Below are positions 1-9,312 of a stretch of 64,000 bases of DNA, piece by piece. This DNA is from Vibrio gazogenes (lineage in GTDB: Bacteria; Pseudomonadota; Gammaproteobacteria; Enterobacterales; Vibrionaceae), in contig NZ_CP092587.1 in NCBI RefSeq assembly GCF_023920225.1, positions 3,375,709 to 3,439,708 on the forward strand. The letters run 5' to 3'. Each line of letters begins with the position of its first letter. The first letter of the stretch is position 1. Under the pieces are notes generated by a model. That model was not told the DNA's origin. It saw only the letters and a list, made by a program, of their open reading frames with translations, and did not search any database. A program made the position numbers and the translations under genes.

Positions 1-492
1 AACCACACCGAAGAACATCGGGTGTATAAAACACCTCAGGGAACATTGACGCTGTCACCATCATCCTGCCAACTGAGTCATCAGTCTTTATACGGTTGGA
101 TGGCAACCTTCAACACTCAGAAAGGCAGATATCGGGGTTGTGCCCGACTCGGCAATCAGGACCCGTCCACACCATGGATTGCGACCTATTATGCGAGCTC
201 AACCCGACAAGACAACTTTTCTGTGACATTAACACTGAAAGCTGCTCACACTGCTCAAACACTTTATCGTTATCAAAACGATCCGGTCCCCATTGTCGAA
301 ACCGGCTTTTGGCAGGTACTCAATGCCGATCAAATTCAGGTCGTCATGACCCAGCATCAACAGCAATACCTGCTTTCCCAACGGATTTTCACCCGCGAGG
401 GCGACCGGCTTCACGCCCCCAAAGAACAAGTCGGTCAGCAGATCTACAATATTAATGAGGGCGGGTTAACCTTGTACCGGAGTAAGCCATGA
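1..492 (+). CDS. Hypothetical protein, 5' end cut by window edge
   Basis: The frame is open from base 1 (reading NHTEEHRVYK...) with no stop upstream, so the gene starts outside the window. The visible 163 codons end in a TGA at 490-492 that overlaps the ATG of the next gene (ATGA), implying translational coupling. The visible part is polar with a core around YRGCARLG and no membrane segment. This resembles the soluble part of small envelope or lipoprotein families, but the signal peptide, if any, is not visible. I do not recognise a domain with certainty and assign no function. Confidence 0.6.
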   Translation, partial: NHTEEHRVYKTPQGTLTLSPSSCQLSHQSLYGWMATFNTQKGRYRGCARLGNQDPSTPWIATYYASSTRQDNFSVTLTLKAAHTAQTLYRYQNDPVPIVETGFWQVLNADQIQVVMTQHQQQYLLSQRIFTREGDRLHAPKEQVGQQIYNINEGGLTLYRSKP

Positions 493-1169
493 ATGTGAGT
501 CAACAGCCGGAAGAGTCACCGCGCCCATGCCCCGACTGTGGTTTGGTCTATCAATGTATTTGTCAGGCCATTCCCCGTTGTACAAGTGGCATCAAGCTGT
601 CCTTACTGATTCATGAGCGGGAGATAAACCGGGCCACCAATACCGGACGCTGGCTTGTCCATGCACTGCCGCAGTGTCAGCCATACCTCTGGCAACGCAA
701 ACAACCCGATGTGCAATTCCAGCAACAGTTGGATGATCCCCGATTCTTTCCGGTGCTGCTATTTCCGGCCCCTCACGCGCTTACAGTAGATGAACTTTGC
801 GCTCAAATACACTCGGAACACAAACATCAGACTCAGCCGCACAATCATCAAACACAGCAACACCAACTCGTGCCACATTTTATTTTGCTCGACGGAACTT
901 GGCAGGAAGCGCGGAAAATGGAAAGAAAGAGTGCTTGGCTGGCAACGCTGCCTCGCGTACAGATTACGCCCAATGCGGCCTCATCTTATCGGCTGAGACG
1001 CAACCAACAACCTGACTCACTCTGTACATTGGAAGTGGTCGCCACGCTGCTCGAACAACGCGGTGAGACCAAAGATGCTCAGGCATTAAAAGATTTTTTA
1101 CATCTATTTATGGATGCCTTGCAGGCTGATAAAAACCGGACTCCGGGACGCTGGGACAGTAATCGCTGA
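489..1169 (+). CDS. DTW-domain tRNA-uridine aminocarboxypropyltransferase
   Basis: 226 residues. The N-terminus has a cysteine cluster typical of the family (CPDCGLVYQCIC, about residues 14-25). The signature DGTWQEARKM lies near residue 134, and SSYRLRRN follows about 30 residues later. DTW proteins (TapT/YfiP, TuaA) transfer the 3-amino-3-carboxypropyl group of S-adenosylmethionine to a uridine in tRNA, giving acp3U. Which tRNA position this paralog modifies cannot be read from the sequence. The gene overlaps the stop of the preceding gene by 4 bp and converges on yigB. A His/Gln-rich insert (about residues 112-126) precedes the catalytic part. Confidence 0.82.
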   Translation: MNVSQQPEESPRPCPDCGLVYQCICQAIPRCTSGIKLSLLIHEREINRATNTGRWLVHALPQCQPYLWQRKQPDVQFQQQLDDPRFFPVLLFPAPHALTVDELCAQIHSEHKHQTQPHNHQTQQHQLVPHFILLDGTWQEARKMERKSAWLATLPRVQITPNAASSYRLRRNQQPDSLCTLEVVATLLEQRGETKDAQALKDFLHLFMDALQADKNRTPGRWDSNR

Positions 1170-1191
1170 ACACGCAGACCATCACATCACG

Positions 1192-1908
1192 TTACACTAG
1201 TTCTAACAAACTTGATAACTGCTCAATCTCGACATCCGGCAGTAACATCGCTGCCGGTTCAGTGCGAATATTTCGATATTGGTCATTCAACCAGCAGGCC
1301 GCGAATCCATTCATTTTGGCACCATAAACGTCGGTATTCAGATGATCGCCGACATGTAGAATTTGGTAAGCCGGCAGATCGAGTGCGCGTTGCGCTTTGA
1401 TAAACAGATCGGGATAAGGTTTGGAAAAACCATCAGGACCGGCTTGCAACGTTTGCTGAAAATAGTGTCCCAACCCTATTTTATTCGGGTCGACATTACC
1501 ATTGGTCACTGCAATTAACGGGAGTTGTTGACTCAATAAAGTCAGCACACGATGTGTTTCTTCCGGTACTTCTATCTGGTGACGCCAGTAGAACATTTCA
1601 TTGATTGCATCTTCAGCAGCTTTACGCGCATCATCGGTCGAATATCCCAACTGTACCAACCCCTGCATGACCTGCGTATAGCGCCATTGCGTCACATCAT
1701 GCGCTAACTCCGGAGATTGCTGTACAACGTTGGTTTTCAATTGTTTCCACCACTCAATCGGATGCAACGCACTGACCGGATGATTCAAATGCATCCAATC
1801 CAACATTTTACGTTCCAGTTGTCGAATCACGGGGACGTTATCGTAGAGCGTATCGTCCAAATCAAAGGTCATTGCCTGGATCTCAGGGAGAGAGCGGTAA
1901 TAAAACAT
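1192..1908 (-). CDS. yigB: HAD-superfamily phosphatase YigB
   Basis: 238 residues, the length of E. coli YigB. HAD motif I is FDLDDTLYD (residues 15-23) with the nucleophile Asp and the acid/base Asp two residues later. Motif II is AVTNG, and the C-terminal metal motif is HVGDHLNTDVYGA. YigB is a flavin-pathway phosphatase that dephosphorylates 5-amino-6-(5-phospho-D-ribitylamino)uracil and can also act on FMN. It lies 3 bp downstream of xerC on the same strand, the conserved dapF-DUF484-xerC-yigB order. I infer co-transcription with that cluster. Confidence 0.9.
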   Translation of the reverse strand: MFYYRSLPEIQAMTFDLDDTLYDNVPVIRQLERKMLDWMHLNHPVSALHPIEWWKQLKTNVVQQSPELAHDVTQWRYTQVMQGLVQLGYSTDDARKAAEDAINEMFYWRHQIEVPEETHRVLTLLSQQLPLIAVTNGNVDPNKIGLGHYFQQTLQAGPDGFSKPYPDLFIKAQRALDLPAYQILHVGDHLNTDVYGAKMNGFAACWLNDQYRNIRTEPAAMLLPDVEIEQLSSLLELV

Positions 1909-1911
1909 GCG

Positions 1912-2841
1912 CTATGGTTTCCGTTTCTTCTTCGCGCGAGGATGAGCTTGATCATAAGCCTGCGCTAAATGCTGAAAATCGAGATGGGTATATATCTGAG
2001 TGGTTGAAATATTTTCATGCCCCAAGAGTTCCTGAACCGCACGCAAATTGTGGCTGGATTCAAGAATATGAGTGGCAAAAGAGTGACGTAATTTGTGAGG
2101 GCTGATATGACTGGCGACCGACTGCTTCATTCCCCATTCTGACATCCGTTTCTGGACATTGCGATGCGAAATTCTTCCGCCGCGATTGGAAACAAACAGA
2201 GCAGGCTCATCGGCATGAGCAAGCTGCCCGCGAACGGCCATCCATTTTTTCACCCACGTCACAGCCTGACCGCTAAACGGGACTTTACGTTCTTTGTTAC
2301 CTTTCCCGATCACGCGGAGTTCTCCCAGACCGAGGTGAATATCTTTCAGATTGACGCTCACCATTTCCGCCAAACGCAGACCGGCACCATACATCAATTC
2401 CATCATGGCCCGATCACGAATCGCGAGCGGATCATCTTCATTCACTTCAAGTAACTGAGCAACTTCATCTACATCTAAATTTTTCGGCAAAGGTCGCTTC
2501 TTCTTCGGTGCAGAAACCCCCTTGGCCGGATTTGCGGTTAAGTCACCCCTTAATACCAGAAAGTCCAGAAAGCTACGCAATGCAGATAAACGCGTCGCTA
2601 AACTACTGGCCTTGATGCCGTCACGCATCCCTTTTGCTGCCAGTTGTCTGACCCATGCCGAATCCAATTGTGGCCAGCGTGTCACACCATTGTCAGCCAG
2701 ATAAGCCGCCATCTGAGTCAGTTGTTGCTGATAGTTCTGACGCGTATATAGACTCAACCCCTTCTCACTTCTCAAATATTCATAGAAGCGTTGAAGGGGC
2801 TGCTGTAATTCATCCGGTAATCTCAGACTTTCACTATTCAT
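1912..2841 (-). CDS. xerC: Tyrosine recombinase XerC
   Basis: 309 residues: an N-terminal SAM-like core-binding domain (about 15-100) and a C-terminal catalytic domain (about 115-300). The catalytic set is complete: Arg in GAGLRLAEMV, Lys in GKGNKERKVP, HKLRHSF, the His of LGHENIS, and the nucleophile Tyr in TTQIYTHLD. With XerD and FtsK it resolves chromosome dimers at dif during division. The dapF-DUF484-xerC-yigB context separates it from XerD and from integron or phage integrases. The C-terminus is very basic (KKKRKP). Confidence 0.95.
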   Translation of the reverse strand: MNSESLRLPDELQQPLQRFYEYLRSEKGLSLYTRQNYQQQLTQMAAYLADNGVTRWPQLDSAWVRQLAAKGMRDGIKASSLATRLSALRSFLDFLVLRGDLTANPAKGVSAPKKKRPLPKNLDVDEVAQLLEVNEDDPLAIRDRAMMELMYGAGLRLAEMVSVNLKDIHLGLGELRVIGKGNKERKVPFSGQAVTWVKKWMAVRGQLAHADEPALFVSNRGGRISHRNVQKRMSEWGMKQSVASHISPHKLRHSFATHILESSHNLRAVQELLGHENISTTQIYTHLDFQHLAQAYDQAHPRAKKKRKP

Positions 2842-2878
2842 ACGACGAATTTATTTATCTCTATATGACTGACTCATA

Positions 2879-3592
2879 TTATGTGCGTTGCCATGGCAGT
2901 ACATGTAATAAATGGGTCAACACCTCTGCCAGATAACGTAAAAACAGCGTATCCATATTTGGCTGGAAATGACCGCCATCTTCACTGGAGAAAGCCAGAA
3001 GACCATGCGTGTCGGTACTTCTGATCGGTAACACCACGTACGAGCCAAACTCTGGCGCGCCAGCATGTTCACCAAACAGGCCATCGCGATCCGCTTTACG
3101 CATTCGGCCTAAATAAGCCGAGTTCCCGTTAAAATTGTTGGTGGCAAAACGCTGCCAATAGGCCAGATCCAAAGCATACGGTGTCGGGATGCCGGATAAA
3201 CGGATATGCGCTTTCAGCGACATTTGCTCCGCTTTCTGTTCAATCGCATCAATCACCTGACTCAATTCATCACACCGCAACATCTGTTCTTGCAGATCCA
3301 TAAATGTATGCAACGTTCGGTCATTACTTGCTGCCAGAGACATGAAGGCAGTGATTTCTTCTTCAAGCTCTTCGATCCGGTGTCTTTGCCGATTCAGCTG
3401 AATATGAACCAAAGACACCGCGCCAAGTTGCTGGTGTGGTAGCGCAAGGCGATCAACCAACGCCGGACGATTTATAAAGAAATCCGGGTGATTTTGTAAA
3501 TAATCAGCCACCACTTCGGCGGTTAACGCATCATTTTCATTAATTTCAGTTTCAGTGTTTGACACAACAACCCTTTCTACAACGTTCTTCAA
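2879..3592 (-). CDS. DUF484 family protein (YigA-like)
   Basis: 237 residues. The start of the domain reads VADYLQNHPDFFINRPALVD, the usual DUF484 N-terminus. A short coiled coil follows (RHRIEELEEEI), then a GAF-like C-terminal half with FGSYVVLPIRS and GLLAFSSEDG. The family has a GAF-like fold and sits between dapF and xerC in most gammaproteobacteria, but its function is not established. It is 15 bp from dapF and 37 bp from xerC on the same strand, so it is almost certainly in the same transcript. Confidence 0.85.
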   Translation of the reverse strand: MKNVVERVVVSNTETEINENDALTAEVVADYLQNHPDFFINRPALVDRLALPHQQLGAVSLVHIQLNRQRHRIEELEEEITAFMSLAASNDRTLHTFMDLQEQMLRCDELSQVIDAIEQKAEQMSLKAHIRLSGIPTPYALDLAYWQRFATNNFNGNSAYLGRMRKADRDGLFGEHAGAPEFGSYVVLPIRSTDTHGLLAFSSEDGGHFQPNMDTLFLRYLAEVLTHLLHVLPWQRT

Positions 3593-3607
3593 TGATTTCA
3601 GCGGTTC

Positions 3608-4438
3608 TCAGCACGCAATCTGACCATCATAAATATGAGTGGCAGGTCCGGTCATATAGAGCGGTTGTCCCGGCCCCTTCCAACTAATTTTCAAGTCACC
3701 ACCCGGCAAATGTACAGTAACATTCTCTGCCAACTGCTCTTGAATAATCCCCACAGCAACTGCGGCACAAGCACCACTGCCGCACGCCTGTGTTTCACCC
3801 GCCCCGCGTTCATAAACCCGTAACCGGATTTCATTGGGGTTCACGACCTGCATAAAGCCGGCATTGACGCGTTCAGGAAAACGTTCATGGGATTCCAGTA
3901 ATGGCCCAAGGCGATCCACATCTGCGATATCGACATCCTCAACCGTTGTCACCACATGAGGATTACCCATGCTTACCGCGCCACAAAACAGTGTCTGTTC
4001 AGCAATGCGTAAAATATAGGTCTTTTCTGACTGCTTCGCCTTAAACGGAATTTTTGCGGGTTCGAATACTGGCAACCCCATATTCACGGTAATCTGATTG
4101 TCTTCTTCGACATTCAGAATCATCTTCCCTTTCTTGGTGCTGACATGAACGCTGTATTTATTCGTCAAACCTTTAAGTCGAACAAAGCGTGCAAAACAAC
4201 GAGCACCATTTCCACACTGTTCAACTTCACTGCCATCCGCATTGAAGATCCGATAGTGAAAATCTGTTTCCGGATCATAAGGCGCTTCAACCAATAACAG
4301 TTGGTCAAAACCGACACCCGTGTGTCGGTTTGCTAAGCGACGAATCAAATCCGGTGAGAAGAAAATATTCTGGGTAATACAATCAACGACCATGAAGTCA
4401 TTACCCAAACCGTGCATTTTAGAAAAATGAAAATGCAT
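3608..4438 (-). CDS. dapF: Diaminopimelate epimerase
   Basis: Interconverts LL- and meso-diaminopimelate, the last branch-point step for lysine and peptidoglycan. The two catalytic cysteines are visible in EQCGNGARC (Cys75) and ETQACGSGA (about Cys219). I chose the ATG at 4438, giving 276 residues with the family-typical N-terminus [15 protein letters not shown] and a GGAG Shine-Dalgarno about 13 nt upstream. A longer frame from 4477 would run into lysA and make an atypical N-terminus. It lies 8 bp after the lysA stop, so lysA and dapF are an operon. Confidence 0.95.
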   Translation of the reverse strand: MHFHFSKMHGLGNDFMVVDCITQNIFFSPDLIRRLANRHTGVGFDQLLLVEAPYDPETDFHYRIFNADGSEVEQCGNGARCFARFVRLKGLTNKYSVHVSTKKGKMILNVEEDNQITVNMGLPVFEPAKIPFKAKQSEKTYILRIAEQTLFCGAVSMGNPHVVTTVEDVDIADVDRLGPLLESHERFPERVNAGFMQVVNPNEIRLRVYERGAGETQACGSGACAAVAVGIIQEQLAENVTVHLPGGDLKISWKGPGQPLYMTGPATHIYDGQIAC

Positions 4439-4446
4439 AGGTTTCT

Positions 4447-5700
4447 TTACTCCGGTAAAACATTTTCCAAAGCCCACAAACTACTGAGAGGCTCGCGCTG
4501 GCGTACCAGATGAACCTGTTCTCCATCAACCATGACCTCAGCGGCGCGTGAACGCGTATTATAGTTTGATGACATAGCAAATCCGTAAGCACCTGCCGAA
4601 CGAACCGCCAGAAGATCACCTTCCTCAAGCACCAGTTCGCGATCTTTGCCGATAAAATCACTGGTTTCACAAATAGGACCCACTAAATCATAAACCTGCG
4701 CCGTCCCTTCCCGAGGCGTCACAGGGACAATTTTCTGCCATGCTTGATACAAAACCGGACGTATAAGGTCATTCATCGCTGCATCAACAATTGCAAAATT
4801 CTTATACTCGGTATGCTTCAAGAATTCGACTTTGGTCAGCAGGATTCCGGCATTCGCAGCAATCGCCCGCCCCGGTTCGAATACCAGCTCCAAATCTTGA
4901 TGATTTCCCAGACGCGAGAGTAATGCTTTGGCATATTCTGCCGGCTGTGGTGGCGTTTCTGCATCATAGACAACACCCAAACCACCACCGACATCTAGAT
5001 GGCGAATGTGGATGCCTTCCGCTTTGAGCGCATCGATAAGCGCCAGAAGCCGATCCGTTGCATCAATAAAGGGATCGATTTGAGTCAACTGTGAACCGAT
5101 ATGGCAATCAATCCCATGAACGTCCAGATGCTCCAATTGATGAGCTAAACGATAGACTTCGCGCGCGCGGTCAAAAGCAATCCCGAATTTATTGTCACGT
5201 AGTCCTGTCGAGATATATGGATGTGTTTTGGCATCAACATCCGGATTAATCCGCAGAGACACCGGTGCCTTCACACCGAGAGACTGAGCCACACGATTCA
5301 AACGGTGCAATTCGGATTCAGATTCAACGTTGAAGCACTTAATCTTCAATTCGAGTGCACGTTTCATTTCCGCTTCAGTTTTACCCACACCGGAAAACAC
5401 AATTTTCTCGGGATTTCCACCAGCAGCTAAAACCCGCTCCAGCTCCCCTCCGGATACAATATCAAATCCAGAGCCTAGTCGCGCCAAAACACTCAACACA
5501 CCTAAATTGGAGTTTGCTTTCACGGCATAACAAACCAGATGTGAATGTGTGCCCACAGCCTGATCAAATGCATTCCAATGGCGTTCTAACGTCGCTTTTG
5601 AATAAACATAAAGTGGTGTGCCGTAGTCCTTTGCCAGTTCAGCGAGACGAACCCCTTCAGCACATAGCTGTCCATCGTTCTGGTAATTAAAATAATCCAA
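4447..5700 (-). CDS. lysA: Diaminopimelate decarboxylase (TTG start)
   Basis: 417 residues, PLP-dependent fold III. Decarboxylates meso-diaminopimelate to L-lysine. The PLP lysine is K61 in CYAVKANSN. Other family motifs are [19 protein letters not shown] and the C-terminal [13 protein letters not shown]. The start codon is TTG (5698-5700), supported by an AGGAA Shine-Dalgarno 7-8 nt upstream and the correct N-terminal length. The gene follows lptM by 30 bp and precedes dapF by 8 bp. Confidence 0.95.
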   Translation of the reverse strand: MDYFNYQNDGQLCAEGVRLAELAKDYGTPLYVYSKATLERHWNAFDQAVGTHSHLVCYAVKANSNLGVLSVLARLGSGFDIVSGGELERVLAAGGNPEKIVFSGVGKTEAEMKRALELKIKCFNVESESELHRLNRVAQSLGVKAPVSLRINPDVDAKTHPYISTGLRDNKFGIAFDRAREVYRLAHQLEHLDVHGIDCHIGSQLTQIDPFIDATDRLLALIDALKAEGIHIRHLDVGGGLGVVYDAETPPQPAEYAKALLSRLGNHQDLELVFEPGRAIAANAGILLTKVEFLKHTEYKNFAIVDAAMNDLIRPVLYQAWQKIVPVTPREGTAQVYDLVGPICETSDFIGKDRELVLEEGDLLAVRSAGAYGFAMSSNYNTRSRAAEVMVDGEQVHLVRQREPLSSLWALENVLPE

Positions 5701-5730
5701 AATACTTTCCTAATTATCAATGACTAAGGA

Positions 5731-5850
5731 TTAAGGTTGTGATTGGTTTTGCGGTGTATTGTCCTGAGGCATATACAACGGTCCTGTCTGTCCACAACCT
5801 GCCAACGCTAACACGCACAGCACTAAAAGTGCAGTAAACTTTTTATTCAT
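5731..5850 (-). CDS. lptM: Small LPS-assembly lipoprotein LptM (YifL)
   Basis: 39 residues. A short basic start (MNKKF) leads into a hydrophobic segment and a lipobox LALAGC, with the lipidated Cys at residue 19. The conserved CGQTGPLYMP follows immediately, and the tail is Gln/Asn/Pro-rich. This is the usual size and motif of LptM/YifL, which binds the LptD/LptE translocon and assists its disulfide maturation. The position next to lysA and divergent from cyaY is the conserved one, as in E. coli. Confidence 0.88.
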   Translation of the reverse strand: MNKKFTALLVLCVLALAGCGQTGPLYMPQDNTPQNQSQP

Positions 5851-5926
5851 TTTGCATATATCGTGATTATTCATTCAATGCCCCCTATAATCGCACCAGA
5901 TTCAGGAAAAGCAATAGGATGTGAGG

Positions 5927-6241
5927 ATGAACGATACTGAATTCCACCAACTTGTTGATCAAATGCTAGAACAGATTGAGCAAATGATTGATGACTCAGG
6001 TGCCGACATTGACTACGAGACAACAGGCAATGTCATGACACTGGATTTTGAAGATCGCAGTCAGATTGTGATCAACCGTCAGGAGCCGATGCATGAAATT
6101 TGGCTAGCATCCAAATCCGGCGGTTTCCACTTCCAGTACACTGATCAACAATGGATCTGCTCGAAAACCGGTCTGGAACTGCTGACCTTAGTCCGTCAGG
6201 AATGTGAAAAACATGCCGGAGAGTCAATTGATTGGGATTGA
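5927..6241 (+). CDS. cyaY: Frataxin homolog CyaY
   Basis: 104 residues. The N-terminal helix is acidic (DTEFHQLVDQMLEQIEQMIDD), followed by a beta sheet with LDFEDRSQIVINRQ and the signature EIWLASKSGGFHF. CyaY binds iron and IscS and tunes Fe-S cluster assembly. The ATG at 5927 has AGGA 7 nt upstream and gives the family length; a GTG two codons earlier (5921) is a weaker choice. It is divergent from lptM, with 76 bp of promoter space, and convergent with cyaA. Confidence 0.93.
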   Translation: MNDTEFHQLVDQMLEQIEQMIDDSGADIDYETTGNVMTLDFEDRSQIVINRQEPMHEIWLASKSGGFHFQYTDQQWICSKTGLELLTLVRQECEKHAGESIDWD

Positions 6242-6273
6242 GATAAGCGATACCCGTCACATCAATTGACGTT

Positions 6274-6307
6274 AGAGTCCCGCGGATAAATCTAATCTCG
6301 GGGCTCT
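6274..6307. terminator. Hairpin between convergent cyaY and cyaA
   Basis: Inverted repeat AGAGTCCCG (6274-6282) and CGGGGCTCT (6299-6307), with one G-T wobble. It lies in the convergent cyaY/cyaA gap. No T-run follows on either strand, so it is at best a weak or factor-assisted terminator, or an mRNA 3'-end stabiliser. Confidence 0.4.
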
Positions 6308-6372
6308 GATGACAAACCGGATTCAGGAATAATCAGATACTAAAAAATAAAGAAACGCGTGATCAGCCTCGT

Positions 6373-8907
6373 TTAGGCGTTCACCGCTTTGGTCGGCACA
6401 GTCCCTGAAGATCGGTCACTGCGGTAAGGCATGATACAAGTGCTGCCATCATCCGCATGGATGATCTGATAATACTGCGGCAAATTAAAGTTAATCAGTT
6501 TCGATGCCACTTTGTTTTCATCCAACATCGATGAATAAAAACCATTGAGGCTATAAATCATCTCATTCTTACTACCACTAAATTGATGGTAGACCTCGAC
6601 ACGATTCGATTCATCAAGAACATAGATATTAAAGCCCGTCTCACTATCTTCGAAGAAAAACTGGATGAGCCCTTCACTGGCAAAGCCATCAATCGCTTCA
6701 GGCAAGTGATAATCCTGCTCCCGATCAATCATCATCAATGGCGAGCCTTTGAGTTTATTGGTTGAGATACTGCGATAAAAATCGACTGAATTTTCCAAAC
6801 GCTGAACGGACACGCCCCGTCGTTCAAAAAACAGCCCATACATTTGACAGCCGACCCGCAATGCTTTGAAACGGCGCCGCTTTTCCAGCTCGATTTCAAC
6901 CGGTTTCAACCGTAAATCAATACATTCAGCCAATAACTGATAAATGGCATTGCGGATTAATCCCCGCAAATTTTTACTGTAGCAAAACACGTCCACTGAC
7001 TCTGGTGGTAACGCATCCTGATGCATCTTGCACAACACCGTTTTGAGCGCATCGAGAACCGCCCCTTCGCCTTCGAAATGAAGCGTTCTGACTTCATGCC
7101 ACGAATTACGATAAACCAGATCAATACTACCGACGAGGCAGCGCTGTTCCGGCCCGAAACTTAAAATATCGACCGTTTTTAAATCGACGCGAAGCGATTT
7201 TCCCGACACCGCATAAGTTGGATCTTGTTCAAAATTAATGAACATCGCCAACTGATTAATTTCACAAGGGCTGCCAAGCGCGTGCATGGTTGGACGACGT
7301 TTATGCAAGGAGAAGGTATTCCGCAAGTCACCAACCATCTGATAAAACTTATCAATATCGAGTTGAGCGTCCTGAACAACGGCATGGAGCCTTGTTGATT
7401 CCGTGATCAAACCATTAAAAAATGCCCAAGCGACTAACTTACTCAGATATTCATTATGTTCCAGATAATGCTGCCCCATCATCCGACGCGGCACTAATGG
7501 TTGTTTGTAGAGATACCAGCCAGCAGGGTTACTCCGGTTCTGTTGCACTTCAATAAAGGTCAGATCAGACTCATGCAAGTCAGGAGAAATCTGCGGATTC
7601 AGCAGTGTTACTTTTCCCGGAAGAATTTCAAAAGCAGCATATAGTTTACGGGAAAGAATCGAAATATCCTGAGGACTAATGGACGATGTAATATCATTGC
7701 GCCGGGCGAATTGAATAAGATTGCGGTAACTCTGCATTAAAGCATCCAAGAGCCCCGTATGCATGAAGGAAACTTGTTCGACTTTCCAGTTTCGTCGATT
7801 ATCCAGTTCAGCGATGATACCTGCCGACCACTGCCAGATTTGCGTCAATTCTTTCAATACCATCCGTCGCCATGGCACGGAGCCGGCACCGGGTTCACGA
7901 GATAATTTCTCATGCGTCTTCAGATAAAAGCAACGCCGTACCAAATCCAACCGAGGCTGATCATTAATCCGTTCTAAATAACGAGTCACTTTTTCCAGCA
8001 TCAGATAATAGGCATCCATCCCATACAGATCGGGCTCATGGGTAAAGAAACGCCGCTTGGTATCGATACTTAAGAGTTGTGTAAATGGATATTCCCAGGA
8101 ATACGCTTCGAGTAAGATAGCTTTGAGCACGGATTTATACGGAGAATCGATACTCTTATACAACTGCCATAAACTGGCACCGAAATACTCTTCTGCCGGA
8201 ATATGATTGAGCCGACCGAAATCAAACCATTCATTACAGTTGATATAAGAATGACGACACAAATGGCTGACATATTCGTCATAACACTCTTCCATCTCCG
8301 GTGGCACGATTTGCCACAAAAGACGTTTTCCACCCATTCGCACCGCAGAACGGTAGAATTCATCCAGTAATAACAAGTGTTGCGAGGAACCACAGTTTTC
8401 ACCGGTCATTTCATCGGACTGTTTACATCGGAACCGCTGCTCATCCATGATAAAAAAGTTGGCTTCAACACCTTGTGTCTTTGCCCAGTCCGTCAACAAC
8501 AAACATTTATTGGACAGTTTTTCCCGACGGCAGGCACTCATCAGCGAAGAGACACACACCCAAATATCGAGATCACTGGAGGTACTCTGCCCGATCGATG
8601 ACGTACTCCCCATGGTGTACAGGCCCTGAATTTCAGGCTCGCTTGCAATCGGCAGTGACTGCCCCAATGCGAGTTCTGTATCGTCAATAAACTGTTGTTG
8701 TTCGTCATCCGCCTCAAAACCCCATACCCCGAAAGGTACGTCTTGGGCATAATAACCGGGAATTAATGGATGGTTGAATTGAAAAAATGCAGGAATTAAA
8801 TGAAAAACACGACGACTTTGTAAATCCATTAACGCCAGCGCACGTTCGGTACGCTGCCGATTCAGATTATCTAATCTTTTGATTAAAGTCTCGGTGTATG
8901 TCTGCAA
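6373..8907 (-). CDS. cyaA: Class I adenylate cyclase (TTG start)
   Basis: 844 residues from the chosen start. Makes cAMP, the co-effector of CRP. The N-terminal catalytic half carries the nucleotidyltransferase signature GSTSSIGQSTSSDLDIW, with the paired Gly-Ser and DLD metal ligands. The C-terminal half is the regulatory region that responds to the glucose PTS in enterobacteria. The TTG at 8905-8907 starts the family-typical sequence (L)QTYTETLIKRLD and has AAGGA at 7 nt spacing. Another TTG ten codons upstream lacks support. E. coli cyaA also uses TTG, which keeps translation low. Confidence 0.95.
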   Translation of the reverse strand: MQTYTETLIKRLDNLNRQRTERALALMDLQSRRVFHLIPAFFQFNHPLIPGYYAQDVPFGVWGFEADDEQQQFIDDTELALGQSLPIASEPEIQGLYTMGSTSSIGQSTSSDLDIWVCVSSLMSACRREKLSNKCLLLTDWAKTQGVEANFFIMDEQRFRCKQSDEMTGENCGSSQHLLLLDEFYRSAVRMGGKRLLWQIVPPEMEECYDEYVSHLCRHSYINCNEWFDFGRLNHIPAEEYFGASLWQLYKSIDSPYKSVLKAILLEAYSWEYPFTQLLSIDTKRRFFTHEPDLYGMDAYYLMLEKVTRYLERINDQPRLDLVRRCFYLKTHEKLSREPGAGSVPWRRMVLKELTQIWQWSAGIIAELDNRRNWKVEQVSFMHTGLLDALMQSYRNLIQFARRNDITSSISPQDISILSRKLYAAFEILPGKVTLLNPQISPDLHESDLTFIEVQQNRSNPAGWYLYKQPLVPRRMMGQHYLEHNEYLSKLVAWAFFNGLITESTRLHAVVQDAQLDIDKFYQMVGDLRNTFSLHKRRPTMHALGSPCEINQLAMFINFEQDPTYAVSGKSLRVDLKTVDILSFGPEQRCLVGSIDLVYRNSWHEVRTLHFEGEGAVLDALKTVLCKMHQDALPPESVDVFCYSKNLRGLIRNAIYQLLAECIDLRLKPVEIELEKRRRFKALRVGCQMYGLFFERRGVSVQRLENSVDFYRSISTNKLKGSPLMMIDREQDYHLPEAIDGFASEGLIQFFFEDSETGFNIYVLDESNRVEVYHQFSGSKNEMIYSLNGFYSSMLDENKVASKLINFNLPQYYQIIHADDGSTCIMPYRSDRSSGTVPTKAVNA

Positions 8908-8974
8908 GGGAGTATCCTTGGTTGGCTCAAAACTCAACGAACTGATTGCCCTTTGTGCAAAATCGCCGTCAAAA

Positions 8975-8990
8975 CGTGATCAATTTAACA
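8975..8990. promoter_or_regulatory. Candidate CRP-cAMP site upstream of cyaA
   Basis: The sequence CGTGA-TCAATT-TAACA matches the CRP consensus TGTGA-N6-TCACA at 8 of 10 core positions and is centred about 75 bp upstream of the cyaA start codon. In E. coli a CRP site at the main cyaA promoter gives negative feedback; I infer the same role here. I did not locate the promoter itself with confidence. Confidence 0.4.
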
Positions 8991-9312
8991 CTTTATCTAC
9001 CGATGGTAAAGATATCTCTCCCGAACACCCATGTGGGTAATCCAGAGAATTTAGGGGTATATTTTCGTTGATACATATCTCACTCATATTATCTAACTAT
9101 CATAGCTCAAACTATAAACAAGAGCTACATCACATATTTTAAATTAGACTATGGTCGTATATCTCAAAATTTACAAGTTTTCCTATGCACTTTTTCATTC
9201 ACATCCGTTGTTGCACCAAGTGCTATTTTTCAACAGGTTAGGTGAACTTGGGGATCGAAAAGAACAGTGATAGGATGTGAGCTATCATTTTTCTCTGACC
9301 GACGCATAATCT
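8991..9312. other. Divergent cyaA/hemC intergenic region
   Basis: About 320 bp of AT-rich DNA between two divergent genes. It must hold the hemC promoter and probably part of the cyaA promoter. I see no small ORF with a ribosome site, no strong hairpin with a T-run and no tRNA. Confidence 0.5.
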
